This document shows positions 47,136 to 57,732 of a DNA stretch of 64,000 nucleotides, in pieces. Origin of the DNA: Virgifigura sp964551315 (lineage in GTDB: Bacteria > Pseudomonadota > Alphaproteobacteria > Dongiales > Dongiaceae); the NCBI GenBank assembly GCA_964551315.1, contig CAZKCM010000002.1:73736-137735 (forward strand), in the 5' to 3' direction. The notes below the pieces were generated by a model. It made no database searches, was not told where the DNA came from, and was given only the letters and a program-made list of their open reading frames with translations. Made by a program: the position numbers and the translations under genes. Every line of letters starts with the position of its first letter. Within the stretch, counting starts at the first letter, position 1.

Positions 47136-48572
47136 TCAGTCGATCTCCTTCAGCCGGAATCCGTCGGCGTCGTGGCTCAGCATGCAAGCCTCGCCGTCGA
47201 CCACCGTCTCGAGATGGACCGGACGGTCCCACAGCCGGTAGAGATGGGCCAGGGTCTTCTCCGCGTGCTCCAGCTGCAGGTCGCGGCCATCGTGCTCGTG
47301 CGTCAGATGCAGTTCACCGCGGTGGTTGTAGTCGGCGTCGACGATGCGGATGACGGGGACGCCGCCCATGCCGACCTGCCGGAGCAAGGTCTGCTTGATG
47401 TCCTGCCATTCCTCGTCGCTTGGGACCTTGGTGACGATAAGCGCATCGTCGCGCGGCGCGTATTCGAAGAGCCCCAGTTCGCGGACCAGATCCTTGGTGA
47501 GGAAGCGCCGCAGGAAGGAGACGTCGCGGTCCACCTCGCGCACCTCGAACAGCTTTTCGAGGCCGCTCTTCGCCGGCGTGCCGCCGCTGCTCTCGAAATC
47601 GTCGGCCGCCGACTCGTCGTAGCGCCGGCGGATGTCCTCCCAGATCCCGAGGCCGAGGCAGTAGGGATTGATGTCGCCGGGGATCGGCTGCACCACCTGA
47701 TTGTGGCGGACGAGGAACTCCAGATAGATGTCCTGGGGCAGGTCGAGGCTGTTCATGATCTGCCGGTGCCAGTAGGTGGCCCAGCCTTCGTTCATGATCT
47801 TGGTCTCGATCTGCGGGATGAAGTACTGCGATTCCTCGTGGACGATCGTCAGCAGGTCCTTCTCCCACTCGGAGAGGCGGCGGTTGTGGTCCCGGATGAA
47901 GAGAAGCAGGTCCTCCTCGGGCTCCAGCGGCACCCTCTCGAGATCCGGATCGGCGCGCTCCACCCGCTTGTGGATCTGGCGGTAGGGATCGGGCGGCGGC
48001 TCGGCGGCCTCGATCGCCCGCGCCCGCTGCTCTTCGCGCGACAGCTTGCGGATGGCCGGGTTGCGCCGGCACTGCAGCGACAGCGCGTGCGCCGCGTCGA
48101 GAACCGCATCGACCTTCTCCAGCCCGATCGACGGATCCTCTATGTAGGAGCGGACCCGGTCGGCGCGCGCCTTGAACGCCCGGATGACGAGCTCAGGATG
48201 GGTCGACCGGAAGGTGAAGTTGTTCCGGAAGAAGTCGTTGTGCCCATAGACGTGGGCGATCGTGAGAATCTGCAGGCACAGCGAGTTCTCGTTCACGAGA
48301 TAGGCGAGGCACGGGTCCGAGTTGATCACCATCTCGTAGGGCAGCCCGGTCATCCCGTGGTCGTAGAGCGTCTTCAGCCGTTCGTAGGCTTTGCCATAGG
48401 ACCAGTGAGGATAGTGGGATGGCATGCCGTGATAGGCCATGTAGCCCAGCATCTGGGTGTGGTCGCAGATCTCGAATTCCTGGGGGAAGCAGGACAGTCC
48501 GAACTCTTCGACCTTCTCGCGGATGCGGGCGTCCCAATACTCCAGGTCCTTGACGTCGTAGGCTCGCGCCAT
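47136..48572 (-). CDS. spoVR: SpoVR family protein
   Basis: A 478-residue cytoplasmic protein of the SpoVR/YcgB family, whose biochemical role is unknown but which is regularly encoded with PrkA and YeaH. Family stretches are YWDARIREKVEEFGL near the N-terminus, AYHGMPSHYPHWSYGK (about 47-62), HVYGHNDFFRNN and HEESQYFIPQIETKIMNEGW (about 268-287), and YCLGLGIWEDIRRR. Conserved His and Glu clusters suggest metal binding. Start MARAYDVKDLEYW; a longer upstream frame crosses yeaH and is rejected. Last gene of the three-gene operon. Confidence 0.93.
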   Translation of the reverse strand: MARAYDVKDLEYWDARIREKVEEFGLSCFPQEFEICDHTQMLGYMAYHGMPSHYPHWSYGKAYERLKTLYDHGMTGLPYEMVINSDPCLAYLVNENSLCLQILTIAHVYGHNDFFRNNFTFRSTHPELVIRAFKARADRVRSYIEDPSIGLEKVDAVLDAAHALSLQCRRNPAIRKLSREEQRARAIEAAEPPPDPYRQIHKRVERADPDLERVPLEPEEDLLLFIRDHNRRLSEWEKDLLTIVHEESQYFIPQIETKIMNEGWATYWHRQIMNSLDLPQDIYLEFLVRHNQVVQPIPGDINPYCLGLGIWEDIRRRYDESAADDFESSGGTPAKSGLEKLFEVREVDRDVSFLRRFLTKDLVRELGLFEYAPRDDALIVTKVPSDEEWQDIKQTLLRQVGMGGVPVIRIVDADYNHRGELHLTHEHDGRDLQLEHAEKTLAHLYRLWDRPVHLETVVDGEACMLSHDADGFRLKEID

Positions 48573-48624
48573 GCGGTGTGCCTCCGGTTCTCCCTTGCGT
48601 CTCAACGGCGTTCGGGTGGCGGGG

Positions 48625-49821
48625 TTACGGCACCAGCTCCTCCGTGTCGCGCTCGCGAAGCAGCAGCGCCTTGAAGCTCGGCCACAGGTCTTCCTTGCGT
48701 TTGATCTCGACCGCCTGGAAATTGTCGGCGCCGATGTCCTTGAACACGTCCAGCATGGAGCTGTGGCCGAACAGCGAGGCGCGTGGCTTGATCTCGCCGT
48801 AACCGAACAGGTTGCACACCTCGCACAGCTTCTGCGCCAGCTTCCGGGCCTCCGGGTTGTCGCTTCGCAGATTCTCACCGTCCGAACAGTGGAAGGCGTA
48901 GATGTTCCAGAGCGAGGGGTGATACCGCTCCTGGATCACCTCCAGCGCCTTGGCGTATCCCGACGACAGGATCGTGCCGCCGGATTCGCCCTTCGAGAAG
49001 AACTCCTGCTCGCTCACCTCGCGCGCTTCGGTGTGGTGCGCGATGAAGACCAGCTCGACGTTGCGATAGCGGGTCCGCACGAAGTGGTAGAGCAGAAAGA
49101 AGAAGCTGCGGGCGAGGTACTTTTTCATCGCGTCCATGGACCCGGAGGTGTCCATGATGCAGATCACGACCGCGTTGGATTCCTCCGTGACGTCGGGAAC
49201 TCGCCGGCGGTAGCGGAGGTCGTCCCGGTGGAACGGAAACCGTTGCTCGGCGACCTCCGGATCCGGCTCCGGCCCGCGGATGGCGACCTTGCGGCGGATG
49301 CGTTCGCGCGCCGACTTGCGCTTGTCGAGATGCACCCGGATGCCGGCCCGCCGGTAGCCGAGCCGGCGGGTGCCGTGAACCACGAGGCTCTCGCGCAGCC
49401 TTTTCCGTTCGAGGTCCGGCAGGTGCAGGTCCTCGAACATGATGTCGACAAGCTCTTCGACCGTGATGTCGGTCTCGTAGTAGTCCACGCCGGGGCGATC
49501 GCCCGCCTCTCCCTTGCCGCCGCCGGGGCCGTCGCCCTGCGACCGGCCGACCACCTGTCCGCGCTCCACCTCCCCCCCGCCGGACGCCGCGACACGGGGC
49601 GTGTTCTTGCCGTAGACGAAGCGATACTCCTTGATGCCGCGGATCGGCACCTTGACCACCTTGTCGGGGCTCTGGGTGATGATCGCCTCTTCGGCGACGA
49701 TGTCGGCGATGTTCTCGCGAATCGCCTGCCGCACCTTCTGGCGATGCCGCAGCCGGTCCGTGGCGCTGCGATCCGACCGCAGGGAATCCGACGCGGAGTA
49801 AGGGCGAAAGACAGCATTCAT
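48625..49821 (-). CDS. yeaH: YeaH/DUF444 protein with von Willebrand A-type domain
   Basis: A 398-residue DUF444 protein. The N-terminal half holds YRFVYGKNTPRVAASGGGEV and a Gly-rich linker; the C-terminal half is a von Willebrand A-type domain with MIDAS DTSGSMDAMKKYLARSF and the later Thr in ESGGTILSSG. The family works with PrkA/YeaG in starvation and nitrogen-stress responses. It lies between prkA (81 bp upstream) and spoVR (52 bp downstream), all on the minus strand. Confidence 0.92.
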   Translation of the reverse strand: MNAVFRPYSASDSLRSDRSATDRLRHRQKVRQAIRENIADIVAEEAIITQSPDKVVKVPIRGIKEYRFVYGKNTPRVAASGGGEVERGQVVGRSQGDGPGGGKGEAGDRPGVDYYETDITVEELVDIMFEDLHLPDLERKRLRESLVVHGTRRLGYRRAGIRVHLDKRKSARERIRRKVAIRGPEPDPEVAEQRFPFHRDDLRYRRRVPDVTEESNAVVICIMDTSGSMDAMKKYLARSFFFLLYHFVRTRYRNVELVFIAHHTEAREVSEQEFFSKGESGGTILSSGYAKALEVIQERYHPSLWNIYAFHCSDGENLRSDNPEARKLAQKLCEVCNLFGYGEIKPRASLFGHSSMLDVFKDIGADNFQAVEIKRKEDLWPSFKALLLRERDTEELVP

Positions 49822-49902
49822 GGTCGTCGCCTACTTGGCAGCGCTAACAGGCGGCGGCCCTGCGCGGGCCGGCGCCCGGGCAGCGACGGTGGGAGCGTCC
49901 GG

Positions 49903-51840
49903 CTAATCCTTCCACAGGTTGTTGGCCGCATATTTCAGCACCACCTCCGCCGAGTACTCATTATAGCCCTTTTCGAAGAGGTTTTTGACCAGAGAGTCGT
50001 ACTTCTCCTTCTGCTCCTCGTCCCGGGTGCGCGCCTTGGTGATGACGCGGCTGATCTCGCGCACCGAGCTGGTGAGCTTCTTCTCGATCGCCTCCTTCAG
50101 CGGCTCGTAGCTCTTGTAGGAGATCTTCTCGCCGCGCCGTCCGGCCGCCCAGAGATAGGCGATCACCTCCTGGCGGAAGCCGTCCGCCGCGGGGCCGATA
50201 ATCGCGATCTGCTCCTCGATCGAGCGCAGGAACACCTGGTCGGGCTGCAGCTCTTCCTTGGTGTTGCGGTCCTTGACCTTCTCGTTGTTGACGTAGGCCT
50301 CGGCGTGGTCGAGGTAGTTCTGGAACAGGTCCTCCGCCTGCTCCTCGTAGGCGTAGACGAAGGCCTTCGTGATCTCCGTCTCGAGAATCTCGAGATAGGC
50401 CTTGTGGATGGTGTCCTGCAGGAATTCGAGATAGCGCTTGCGCGTGTTGTCCGGGAAGTCCGCCTCCTTGACCATCTTGATCAAGGCTTCGCGTATATGG
50501 ATCGGCGTGACGCCCTCGGGGCTGTCGGTGAGCGCGTTGTCCAGCGCCTTCATGATGAAGCGCGGCGAGATGCCGGTCATGCCCTCGGAACGCGCTTCCT
50601 CCCGCAGCTCGTCGAGACTGACCTTCTTGGTGCGGCCCTTTTCGACGACCTCCTCGCCGTTGTACAGCTTCAGCTTGGTCATCAGGTCGCACTTGGTCGA
50701 CGGCGACAGACGGCTCAGGATCGCGAACATCGCCGCGATCTCCAGCGTGTGCGGCGCAACATGTGCCTCGAACCGCGAGCTCTTCAGCAGCTTCTCATAG
50801 ATCTTCACCTCCTCCGTCAGGCGGAGGTTGTAGGGCACGCGGATCCGCACGATCCGGTCGAGGATCGCCTCGTTCGTCGGATCGGCCTTGAACTTCTGCC
50901 ACTCCGCCTCGTTGGAGTGGGCGACGATGACCGTATCGACATAGACGGCGCCGTGTCGGCCCGGGGCCGGAACGAACTTCTCCTGGGTCGCCGTGATGAT
51001 CGTGTGCAGGTACTCCGTCTCGTTCTTGAAGATCTCGATGAACTCGATGATGCCACGGTTGCCGGCATTGAAGGCGCCGTTGAGCTCCAGAACCCGCGGA
51101 TCGCCCTCGGCGTAGCGATCGAGCTTCGATATGTCCTCGGACCCGATCAGGATCGAGGTGTCCTGGTTGTTCGGGTCGACCGGCGGCACGATGGCCATGC
51201 CGCGCCGGGCCTGCTTCGAGAAGGTGACCGTGGTGACGGGCACGTCCTCGTAGCGGCTGTCGAACTCGTGTTCCAGGCGATAGCGGCAGATCGGGCAGAG
51301 GTCGCCCTCGATGGTGACGCCCAGCATCTTCTCGAACTCGCGCCGCAGGTGCCGCGGAATCAGATGCAGCGGCTCCTCATGCATCGGGCAGCCCTCGATC
51401 GCGTACATCGGGTCCGACTCCTCGAGGCCGCGGCGCAGTTTTTCGGCCAGAGAACTCTTGCCCGCGCCGACGGGGCCCAGCAGATAGAGGACCTGCCGGC
51501 TTTCCTCGCCCTTGAGGGCGGCGGAATGGAGATAGCGCACGATCTGCGCGATGGTGCGCTCGATGCCGAAGAACTCCTCTTTGAAGAAGCCGTAGACCTT
51601 AACCGGATCGTCACCGAACAGGCGCTGGATTCGGGGGTCTTCCGACTTCGCGAGGTCCTCCTGGCCGTGCTCGAGGACGAGGTCGTAGAGCCGCGCATGG
51701 GCGAGCTTGCAGATGCTTGGATCCTCTTTCACCTTCTCGAGGTACTGCAGAAAGCTGCCGCGCCAGAGCTTGGCCTCGCGCAGGCTCCGATCCTTCTCGA
51801 TAAGCTCGGCGAACGAAGTCGTTTCCTTCTGCTTGTCCAT
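49903..51840 (-). CDS. prkA: PrkA/YeaG AAA-type serine protein kinase
   Basis: A 645-residue protein of the PrkA family, an AAA-domain protein described as a Ser/Thr kinase. Walker A GPVGAGKSS lies near residue 121, the zinc-ribbon-like CPICRYRLEHEF and the sensor region NRGIIEFIEIFKNETEYLH follow, and the kinase-like C-terminal domain ends in YAANNLWKD. ATG 51840 (MDKQKETTSF) is chosen; seven further upstream residues are possible from another start. First gene of prkA-yeaH-spoVR, preceded by a long AT-containing leader region. Confidence 0.95.
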   Translation of the reverse strand: MDKQKETTSFAELIEKDRSLREAKLWRGSFLQYLEKVKEDPSICKLAHARLYDLVLEHGQEDLAKSEDPRIQRLFGDDPVKVYGFFKEEFFGIERTIAQIVRYLHSAALKGEESRQVLYLLGPVGAGKSSLAEKLRRGLEESDPMYAIEGCPMHEEPLHLIPRHLRREFEKMLGVTIEGDLCPICRYRLEHEFDSRYEDVPVTTVTFSKQARRGMAIVPPVDPNNQDTSILIGSEDISKLDRYAEGDPRVLELNGAFNAGNRGIIEFIEIFKNETEYLHTIITATQEKFVPAPGRHGAVYVDTVIVAHSNEAEWQKFKADPTNEAILDRIVRIRVPYNLRLTEEVKIYEKLLKSSRFEAHVAPHTLEIAAMFAILSRLSPSTKCDLMTKLKLYNGEEVVEKGRTKKVSLDELREEARSEGMTGISPRFIMKALDNALTDSPEGVTPIHIREALIKMVKEADFPDNTRKRYLEFLQDTIHKAYLEILETEITKAFVYAYEEQAEDLFQNYLDHAEAYVNNEKVKDRNTKEELQPDQVFLRSIEEQIAIIGPAADGFRQEVIAYLWAAGRRGEKISYKSYEPLKEAIEKKLTSSVREISRVITKARTRDEEQKEKYDSLVKNLFEKGYNEYSAEVVLKYAANNLWKD

Positions 51841-52382
51841 GGCTACTCCCAAACACCCCAAAGGTTAAAGCCCTGAGCCCGACGTTGTTATGGTGGTTGT
51901 TGATCCTTGCCGCGTTCTCTCCTCATGACGTGGCCCGCAAACCCGTGGGATCAACCCCTGTGCGGCCCGTTTCCGCCGATCTTGCGGCGGATCTCCGAAG
52001 GATGCCCCCTATGCCAGGAGGGCGGCCTTGCCTTTCTCGGCGGCGAGTCCAGCATCGCCCTAAAATGGTTAACATAAGATGGTTAGAAACGCTTCCGTCA
52101 TCGTTTTCGCACGCCAAAAGATTAACTGCGCAACCGCGCCTATGGTTGCGTTTCGATAGGAGCAAAATCGCGGCGCGAAGGGGCGGTGAGCCCGCCGGGG
52201 CCGAGGCGGATCGCCCGGTGGACCCGGTTCCGCGCGCCTGCCGCGATTGTCCGATTCCCGATGTTTCTTGGCGCTATGTCGGAAGAGTGTGACCGAAAAG
52301 ACGGCTACTCTAGGCCCTGCCCGGCCGGATCGGCGGCGGGCGAGAATCGCAACGGGACCGATCGATGCCGTCGGGAGGGGGC
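51841..52382. other. Long divergent intergenic region upstream of prkA
   Basis: 542 bp with no supported gene. It contains an AT-rich patch (about 52060-52115) with the direct repeat ATGGTTA at 52065-52071 and 52079-52085, 14 bp apart; on the minus strand these read TTAACCAT and CTAACCAT, the CtrA half-site octamer or one base from it. No convincing sigma-54 promoter was found for prkA. GGGAGGGGG just before 52383 serves the MFS gene. Confidence 0.45.
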
Positions 52383-53603
52383 ATGACCCGAGATCGTCTT
52401 TCGTTTCTGTTCCTCAATGTCGGGCATGCCTACGACCATCTCTTCATGCTGATCTTTCCGACGGTCGTCCTGGCGCTGCAGCGCGAGTGGCAGGCCTCTT
52501 ATTCGGATCTCCTTGCCCTGGGGACGGTGGGCTTCGTCGCCTTCGCCGCCGGGACCTTGCCGGCCGGCTGGCTTGGCGACCGGTGGAGCCGGACCGGCAT
52601 GATGACCGTGTTCTTTCTCGGCCTCGGGCTGTCCTCGGTGCTGACCGGCCTGGCGCGCACGCCGTTCGAGCTGGCGCTCGGCCTCGGGCTGCTCGGACTC
52701 TTCGCCTCGATCTATCACCCCGTCGGCACGGCGATGGTGGTCCAGGGCGCGGCCCGGACGGGCCGGGCGCTCGGCATCAACGGCGTCAGCGGCAATCTGG
52801 GCGTGGCGCTCGCCGGCGTCACGGCCGGCGCGCTCACCGACCTGTTCAGCTGGCGGGCCGCCTTCATCCTGCCGGGGCTGCTCGCCGTCGCGACCGGCGT
52901 GGCGTTCGCTCTGACCGCCGCGCGCCGAGACCAGGCCGCGGGCGGGTCGGCGGCCGCGAAGCCGCAGGCCGCGCCGGACTTGAGCCGCGGCGACCAGATC
53001 CGCGTCCTCGCGGTCGTCGCCGTCGCCGCCCTGTTCGGCGGCCTCGTCTTCACCGCCCTCACGGTCGCCCTGCCGAAGATCTTCGAAGAGCGCCTGGCCG
53101 ATCTCGCCACCAGCACGACCGGCGTCGGCGCCTTCGTGTCCGTCGTCTTCGCGGTGGCCGCCCTCGCACAGATCCCGGTCGGCTATCTGCTCGACCGCTA
53201 TCCGGTGAAGCGGCTGTTCCTCCTCCTCCTCGCCGCGCAGCTCGTCCTGCTGCCGCTGGCGATCGGGGCCGAGGGTATCGGGATGCTCCTGGTCGCGGTG
53301 CCGCTGATGCTCGTGATCTTCGGCGAGATCCCGATCACCGACTGGCTGGTCGGGCGGTACGCGGCGGCCGCGTGGCGGTCGCGCGTCTATGCCGTGAAAT
53401 ACGTCCTGTCGCTCGGCGTCGGCGCGATGGGCGTGCCGATGGTGGCCTTCCTGCACGAAAGCGCCGGGGGCTTCGCCACGCTGTTCCTGGTCCTGGCGAT
53501 CCTGGTTGCCGGCATCGCCGCGGCCGTGCCGCTGCTGCCGGGCCGGCGCCGCGCGGTTGCCGGCACCGTCCCGGTGGAGCCACCGCTCGAACCGGCCCCC
53601 TGA
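52383..53603 (+). CDS. Major facilitator superfamily transporter
   Basis: A 406-residue MFS protein with 12 predicted helices and a short central loop (RRDQAAGGSAAAKPQAAP). The A-motif-like loop is GWLGDRWSRTGMM (about 62-74), and its counterpart in the second half is GYLLDRYPVKRL. The N-terminal LNVGHAYDHLFMLIFPTVV recalls transporters of the YfnA/FucP-distant, sugar or aromatic type, but the substrate cannot be assigned. ATG 52383 follows a strong ribosome site; an ATG 18 bases upstream is less likely. Convergent with the M20 amidohydrolase gene (12 bp). Confidence 0.88.
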   Translation: MTRDRLSFLFLNVGHAYDHLFMLIFPTVVLALQREWQASYSDLLALGTVGFVAFAAGTLPAGWLGDRWSRTGMMTVFFLGLGLSSVLTGLARTPFELALGLGLLGLFASIYHPVGTAMVVQGAARTGRALGINGVSGNLGVALAGVTAGALTDLFSWRAAFILPGLLAVATGVAFALTAARRDQAAGGSAAAKPQAAPDLSRGDQIRVLAVVAVAALFGGLVFTALTVALPKIFEERLADLATSTTGVGAFVSVVFAVAALAQIPVGYLLDRYPVKRLFLLLLAAQLVLLPLAIGAEGIGMLLVAVPLMLVIFGEIPITDWLVGRYAAAAWRSRVYAVKYVLSLGVGAMGVPMVAFLHESAGGFATLFLVLAILVAGIAAAVPLLPGRRRAVAGTVPVEPPLEPAP

Positions 53604-53615
53604 TTTCGCGACCGC

Positions 53616-54854
53616 TCAGGCGGCGTTGGCGCGGTCGATCATGGCGCGCAGGAGCACGTCGCAGCCGGCGGCGAGGTCCTCCGGCGTCGCGTTCTCGATC
53701 TCGTTGTGGCTGATGCCGTTCTCGCAGGGCACGAAGATCATGGCGGTCGGCGCCACCCGCGACAGGTAGACGGCGTCGTGCCCGGCGCCGCTGACGATCG
53801 GGCGGTTGGGGAGGCCCAGCGTGTCGGCCGCCTTCTGCACCGCGGCGACGCATTCCGGCGCGAACCTGACCGGCGGCGAGTACCAGATCTCCTCGAATTC
53901 GAGCGCGAGGCGCGCCTCCTCCGCGATCGCCTCGCAGTCCCGCCGCAGCGCCGCGCCCATCGCCGCCAGGACTTCGGCGTCGGGGTGGCGGAGATCGACG
54001 GTGAAGAAGACCTGGCCCGGGATCACGTTGCGCGAATTCGGAGAGACTTGCATCATCCCGACGGTGGCGCAGGCGTCCGGCCGATTGCCCATGCCGATCC
54101 GGTTGACGGCCTCGACCATCCGCGCGGCGCCGACCAGCGCGTCCCGGCGCCGTTCCATCGGCGTCGGCCCGGCATGGGCCTCCTGCCCGGTGACGGTGAT
54201 TTCATACCAGCGGATCCCCTGGACGCCCTGTACGACGCCGATGGTCTTGCCTTCGGCCTCCAGGATGGGCCCCTGCTCGATATGCGCCTCAAAGAAGGCG
54301 GCGACCGGGCGGCCGCCGACCGCCGCCTCGCCGGCATAACCGATTCGGCGCAGCTCCTCGCCCATGGTCCGGCCCTCGGCGTCGGCGCGACCGAGGGCAT
54401 AGTCGAGGTCGAAGACCCCGGCAAAGACGCCCGAGGCGATCATGGCCGGCGCGAAGCGCGAGCCCTCTTCGTTGGTCCAGACCACGACCTCGATCGGGGC
54501 ATCCGTCTCATGGCCGTGGTCGTTGAGGGTGCGGATGACCTCCAGCCCGGCGAGCACGCCATAGGCGCCGTCGAACTTGCCGCCGGTCGGCTGGCTGTCG
54601 AGATGGCTGCCGGTCATGACCGGCGGGCGCGATTCGTCCTTGCCGGGCCGGCGGGCGAAGATGTTGCCCATCGCGTCGACGGTGACGGTGCAGCCCGCCT
54701 CCCGGCACCAGCGGACGAAGAGATCGCGCGCCTGCCGGTCCAGGTCGGTGAGGGCGAGCCGGCAGACGCCGCCCTTCGGCGTGGCGCCGATCCGTGCCAT
54801 CTCCATCAGGCTGTCCCACAGCCGCTGGCCGTTGATGCGAATGTTCGTCGCCAT
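53616..54854 (-). CDS. M20-family N-carbamoyl-L-amino acid / allantoate-type amidohydrolase
   Basis: A 412-residue zinc amidohydrolase of the hydantoinase/carbamoylase family. Metal-site motifs are GSHLDSQPTGGKFDGAYGVL (His and Asp), WTNEEGSRF (Glu-Glu), FEAHIEQGPILE (His) and the late SGAGHDAVYLS. Members hydrolyse N-carbamoyl amino acids, ureidoglycolate, allantoate or N-carbamoyl-beta-alanine; the sequence does not choose among them. Start MATNIRINGQRLW. Divergent from the hydroxyproline dehydratase gene with only 62 bp between, so the two may share control. Confidence 0.88.
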   Translation of the reverse strand: MATNIRINGQRLWDSLMEMARIGATPKGGVCRLALTDLDRQARDLFVRWCREAGCTVTVDAMGNIFARRPGKDESRPPVMTGSHLDSQPTGGKFDGAYGVLAGLEVIRTLNDHGHETDAPIEVVVWTNEEGSRFAPAMIASGVFAGVFDLDYALGRADAEGRTMGEELRRIGYAGEAAVGGRPVAAFFEAHIEQGPILEAEGKTIGVVQGVQGIRWYEITVTGQEAHAGPTPMERRRDALVGAARMVEAVNRIGMGNRPDACATVGMMQVSPNSRNVIPGQVFFTVDLRHPDAEVLAAMGAALRRDCEAIAEEARLALEFEEIWYSPPVRFAPECVAAVQKAADTLGLPNRPIVSGAGHDAVYLSRVAPTAMIFVPCENGISHNEIENATPEDLAAGCDVLLRAMIDRANAA

Positions 54855-54916
54855 CCTCGCCTCCCGTTTGCGATAGACTTGCCGGATCTGAGCTTCGCAG
54901 AGGGTCTCGCGGCAAG

Positions 54917-55936
54917 ATGGATTTGTCCAGGCGGCCATTGGTCATCGAAACCACCGAGATGCACACCGGCGGCGAGCCGGTGCGGATCGTAACCTCCGGC
55001 TACCCGCCGGTTCCCGGCGCCACCATCCTCGCCAAGCGGCGCTACGTCCGGGAGAACCTCGATCACCTCCGGCGCCTGCTGATGTTCGAGCCGCGCGGCC
55101 ATTTCGACATGTACGGCGTCCTTCCGGTGGAACCGGACCTGCCCGGCGCGGACCTCGCCGTGCTGTTCATGCACAACGAGGGCTACAGCACCATGTGCGG
55201 CCATGCGGTGATCGCGCTCGGCCGCTGGGCGGTTGATACCGGCCGCGTCCCGCTGCGGGCGCCGGAGACGCCGGTCGCCATCCAGTGCCCCTGCGGCCTC
55301 GTGCGCGCCCGGGTCGCGATCGAGGACGGCCGGCCGGGCGCGGTCCGGTTCGAGAGCGTGCCCGCCTTTGCCTTCGCGCTGGATGTGCCGGTCGAGGTGC
55401 CGGGCCACGGCCCGGTCCGGGTTGACATCGGCTATGGCGGCGCCTTTTACGCGCTCTTGCCGGCAGCGGCCTTCGGCCTCGACGTCCGGCGCTCGCCCCT
55501 GCGCGACCTGGTCGACGCGGCGGCGCGGGTGACCGAGGCGGCGAAGGCGCAGGTCCCGCTCTCCCACCCCGACGACCCGGACCTCGCCTTCCTCTATGGC
55601 ACGATCCTGACCGACGGAGCAGACGCCTACGGACCCGAGCCCACCGCCAATGTCTGCGTCTTCGCCGAGCGCGAGGTCGATCGCAGCCCGACCGGCAGCG
55701 GCGTCACCGCCCGCATCGCCGTGCAGCACGCGCGGGGGCTGATCGCGCTGGGGCAGGAGCGCGAATTCGAAAGCATCACCGGCGCCCGTTTCACCGGCCG
55801 CGCCCTCGCCCGCGGCAAGGCCGGCCCGTTCGACGCCGTCACCGTCGAGGTCGGCGGCCGGGCCTACTACACCGGCACCTGCCGCTTCACCGTCGAGCCG
55901 GATGACCCGCTGGGCGGAGGATTCCTGTTGCGGTAA
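54917..55936 (+). CDS. trans-3-hydroxy-L-proline dehydratase (proline racemase family)
   Basis: A 339-residue member of the proline racemase superfamily that should dehydrate trans-3-hydroxy-L-proline to a pyrroline-2-carboxylate. One catalytic Cys is present, C94 in MCGHAVIALG, but the second, normally in SPCGTG, is Thr (T259 in SPTGSGVTAR). The Cys/Thr pair is the hallmark of the dehydratase, as in human L3HYPDH, whereas racemases and epimerases have Cys/Cys. Other family parts are EMHTGGEPVRIV and FMHNEGYST. A reductase for the product is not seen nearby. ATG 54917 with AAG(A) spacing but weak ribosome site. Confidence 0.9.
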   Translation: MDLSRRPLVIETTEMHTGGEPVRIVTSGYPPVPGATILAKRRYVRENLDHLRRLLMFEPRGHFDMYGVLPVEPDLPGADLAVLFMHNEGYSTMCGHAVIALGRWAVDTGRVPLRAPETPVAIQCPCGLVRARVAIEDGRPGAVRFESVPAFAFALDVPVEVPGHGPVRVDIGYGGAFYALLPAAAFGLDVRRSPLRDLVDAAARVTEAAKAQVPLSHPDDPDLAFLYGTILTDGADAYGPEPTANVCVFAEREVDRSPTGSGVTARIAVQHARGLIALGQEREFESITGARFTGRALARGKAGPFDAVTVEVGGRAYYTGTCRFTVEPDDPLGGGFLLR

Positions 55937-55969
55937 GCTCGGGCGTCTCGGCGTCAACTCGCAAGCGGC

Positions 55970-57481
<1,512 letters not shown>

Positions 57482-57644
57482 GGCCGAAGCTCCCCGTCTC
57501 GTTGTTCGTGATTCGTCTTGTGTCGTCGGCTCTCTTCTTGATCTTGAAGCGATGATCCGGGCGGGCCGGAGCCCTGTCAAGGCGGCCCGGCTTCGGAAGC
57601 GAACGAGATTGTCCGCGACCGTGCGACCGAACGCCATCTTTGTT

Positions 57645-57657
57645 GTTTTATGAAAAC
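57645..57657. promoter_or_regulatory. Candidate GlpR operator in the glpK-glpR spacer
   Basis: GTTTT-N3-AAAAC inverted repeat in an otherwise GC-rich divergent spacer. It resembles the AATTTTC/GAAAATT element before glpD in its TTTT/AAAA core, and DeoR-family operators are A/T-rich of this kind. Confidence 0.35.
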
Positions 57658-57732
57658 CCGGGACCGGCTAAAGTGACTTCTTCCGAACCGGATCGATGCC
57701 CGGCCGACGCCCTGGCGAACGGCGCGCAAACC

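Noticed and set aside
51841..52382. Sigma-54 promoter upstream of prkA
   Set aside because: A TGGCAT-like word exists but the GG-N10-GC spacing to a TTGCA-like element is not met.
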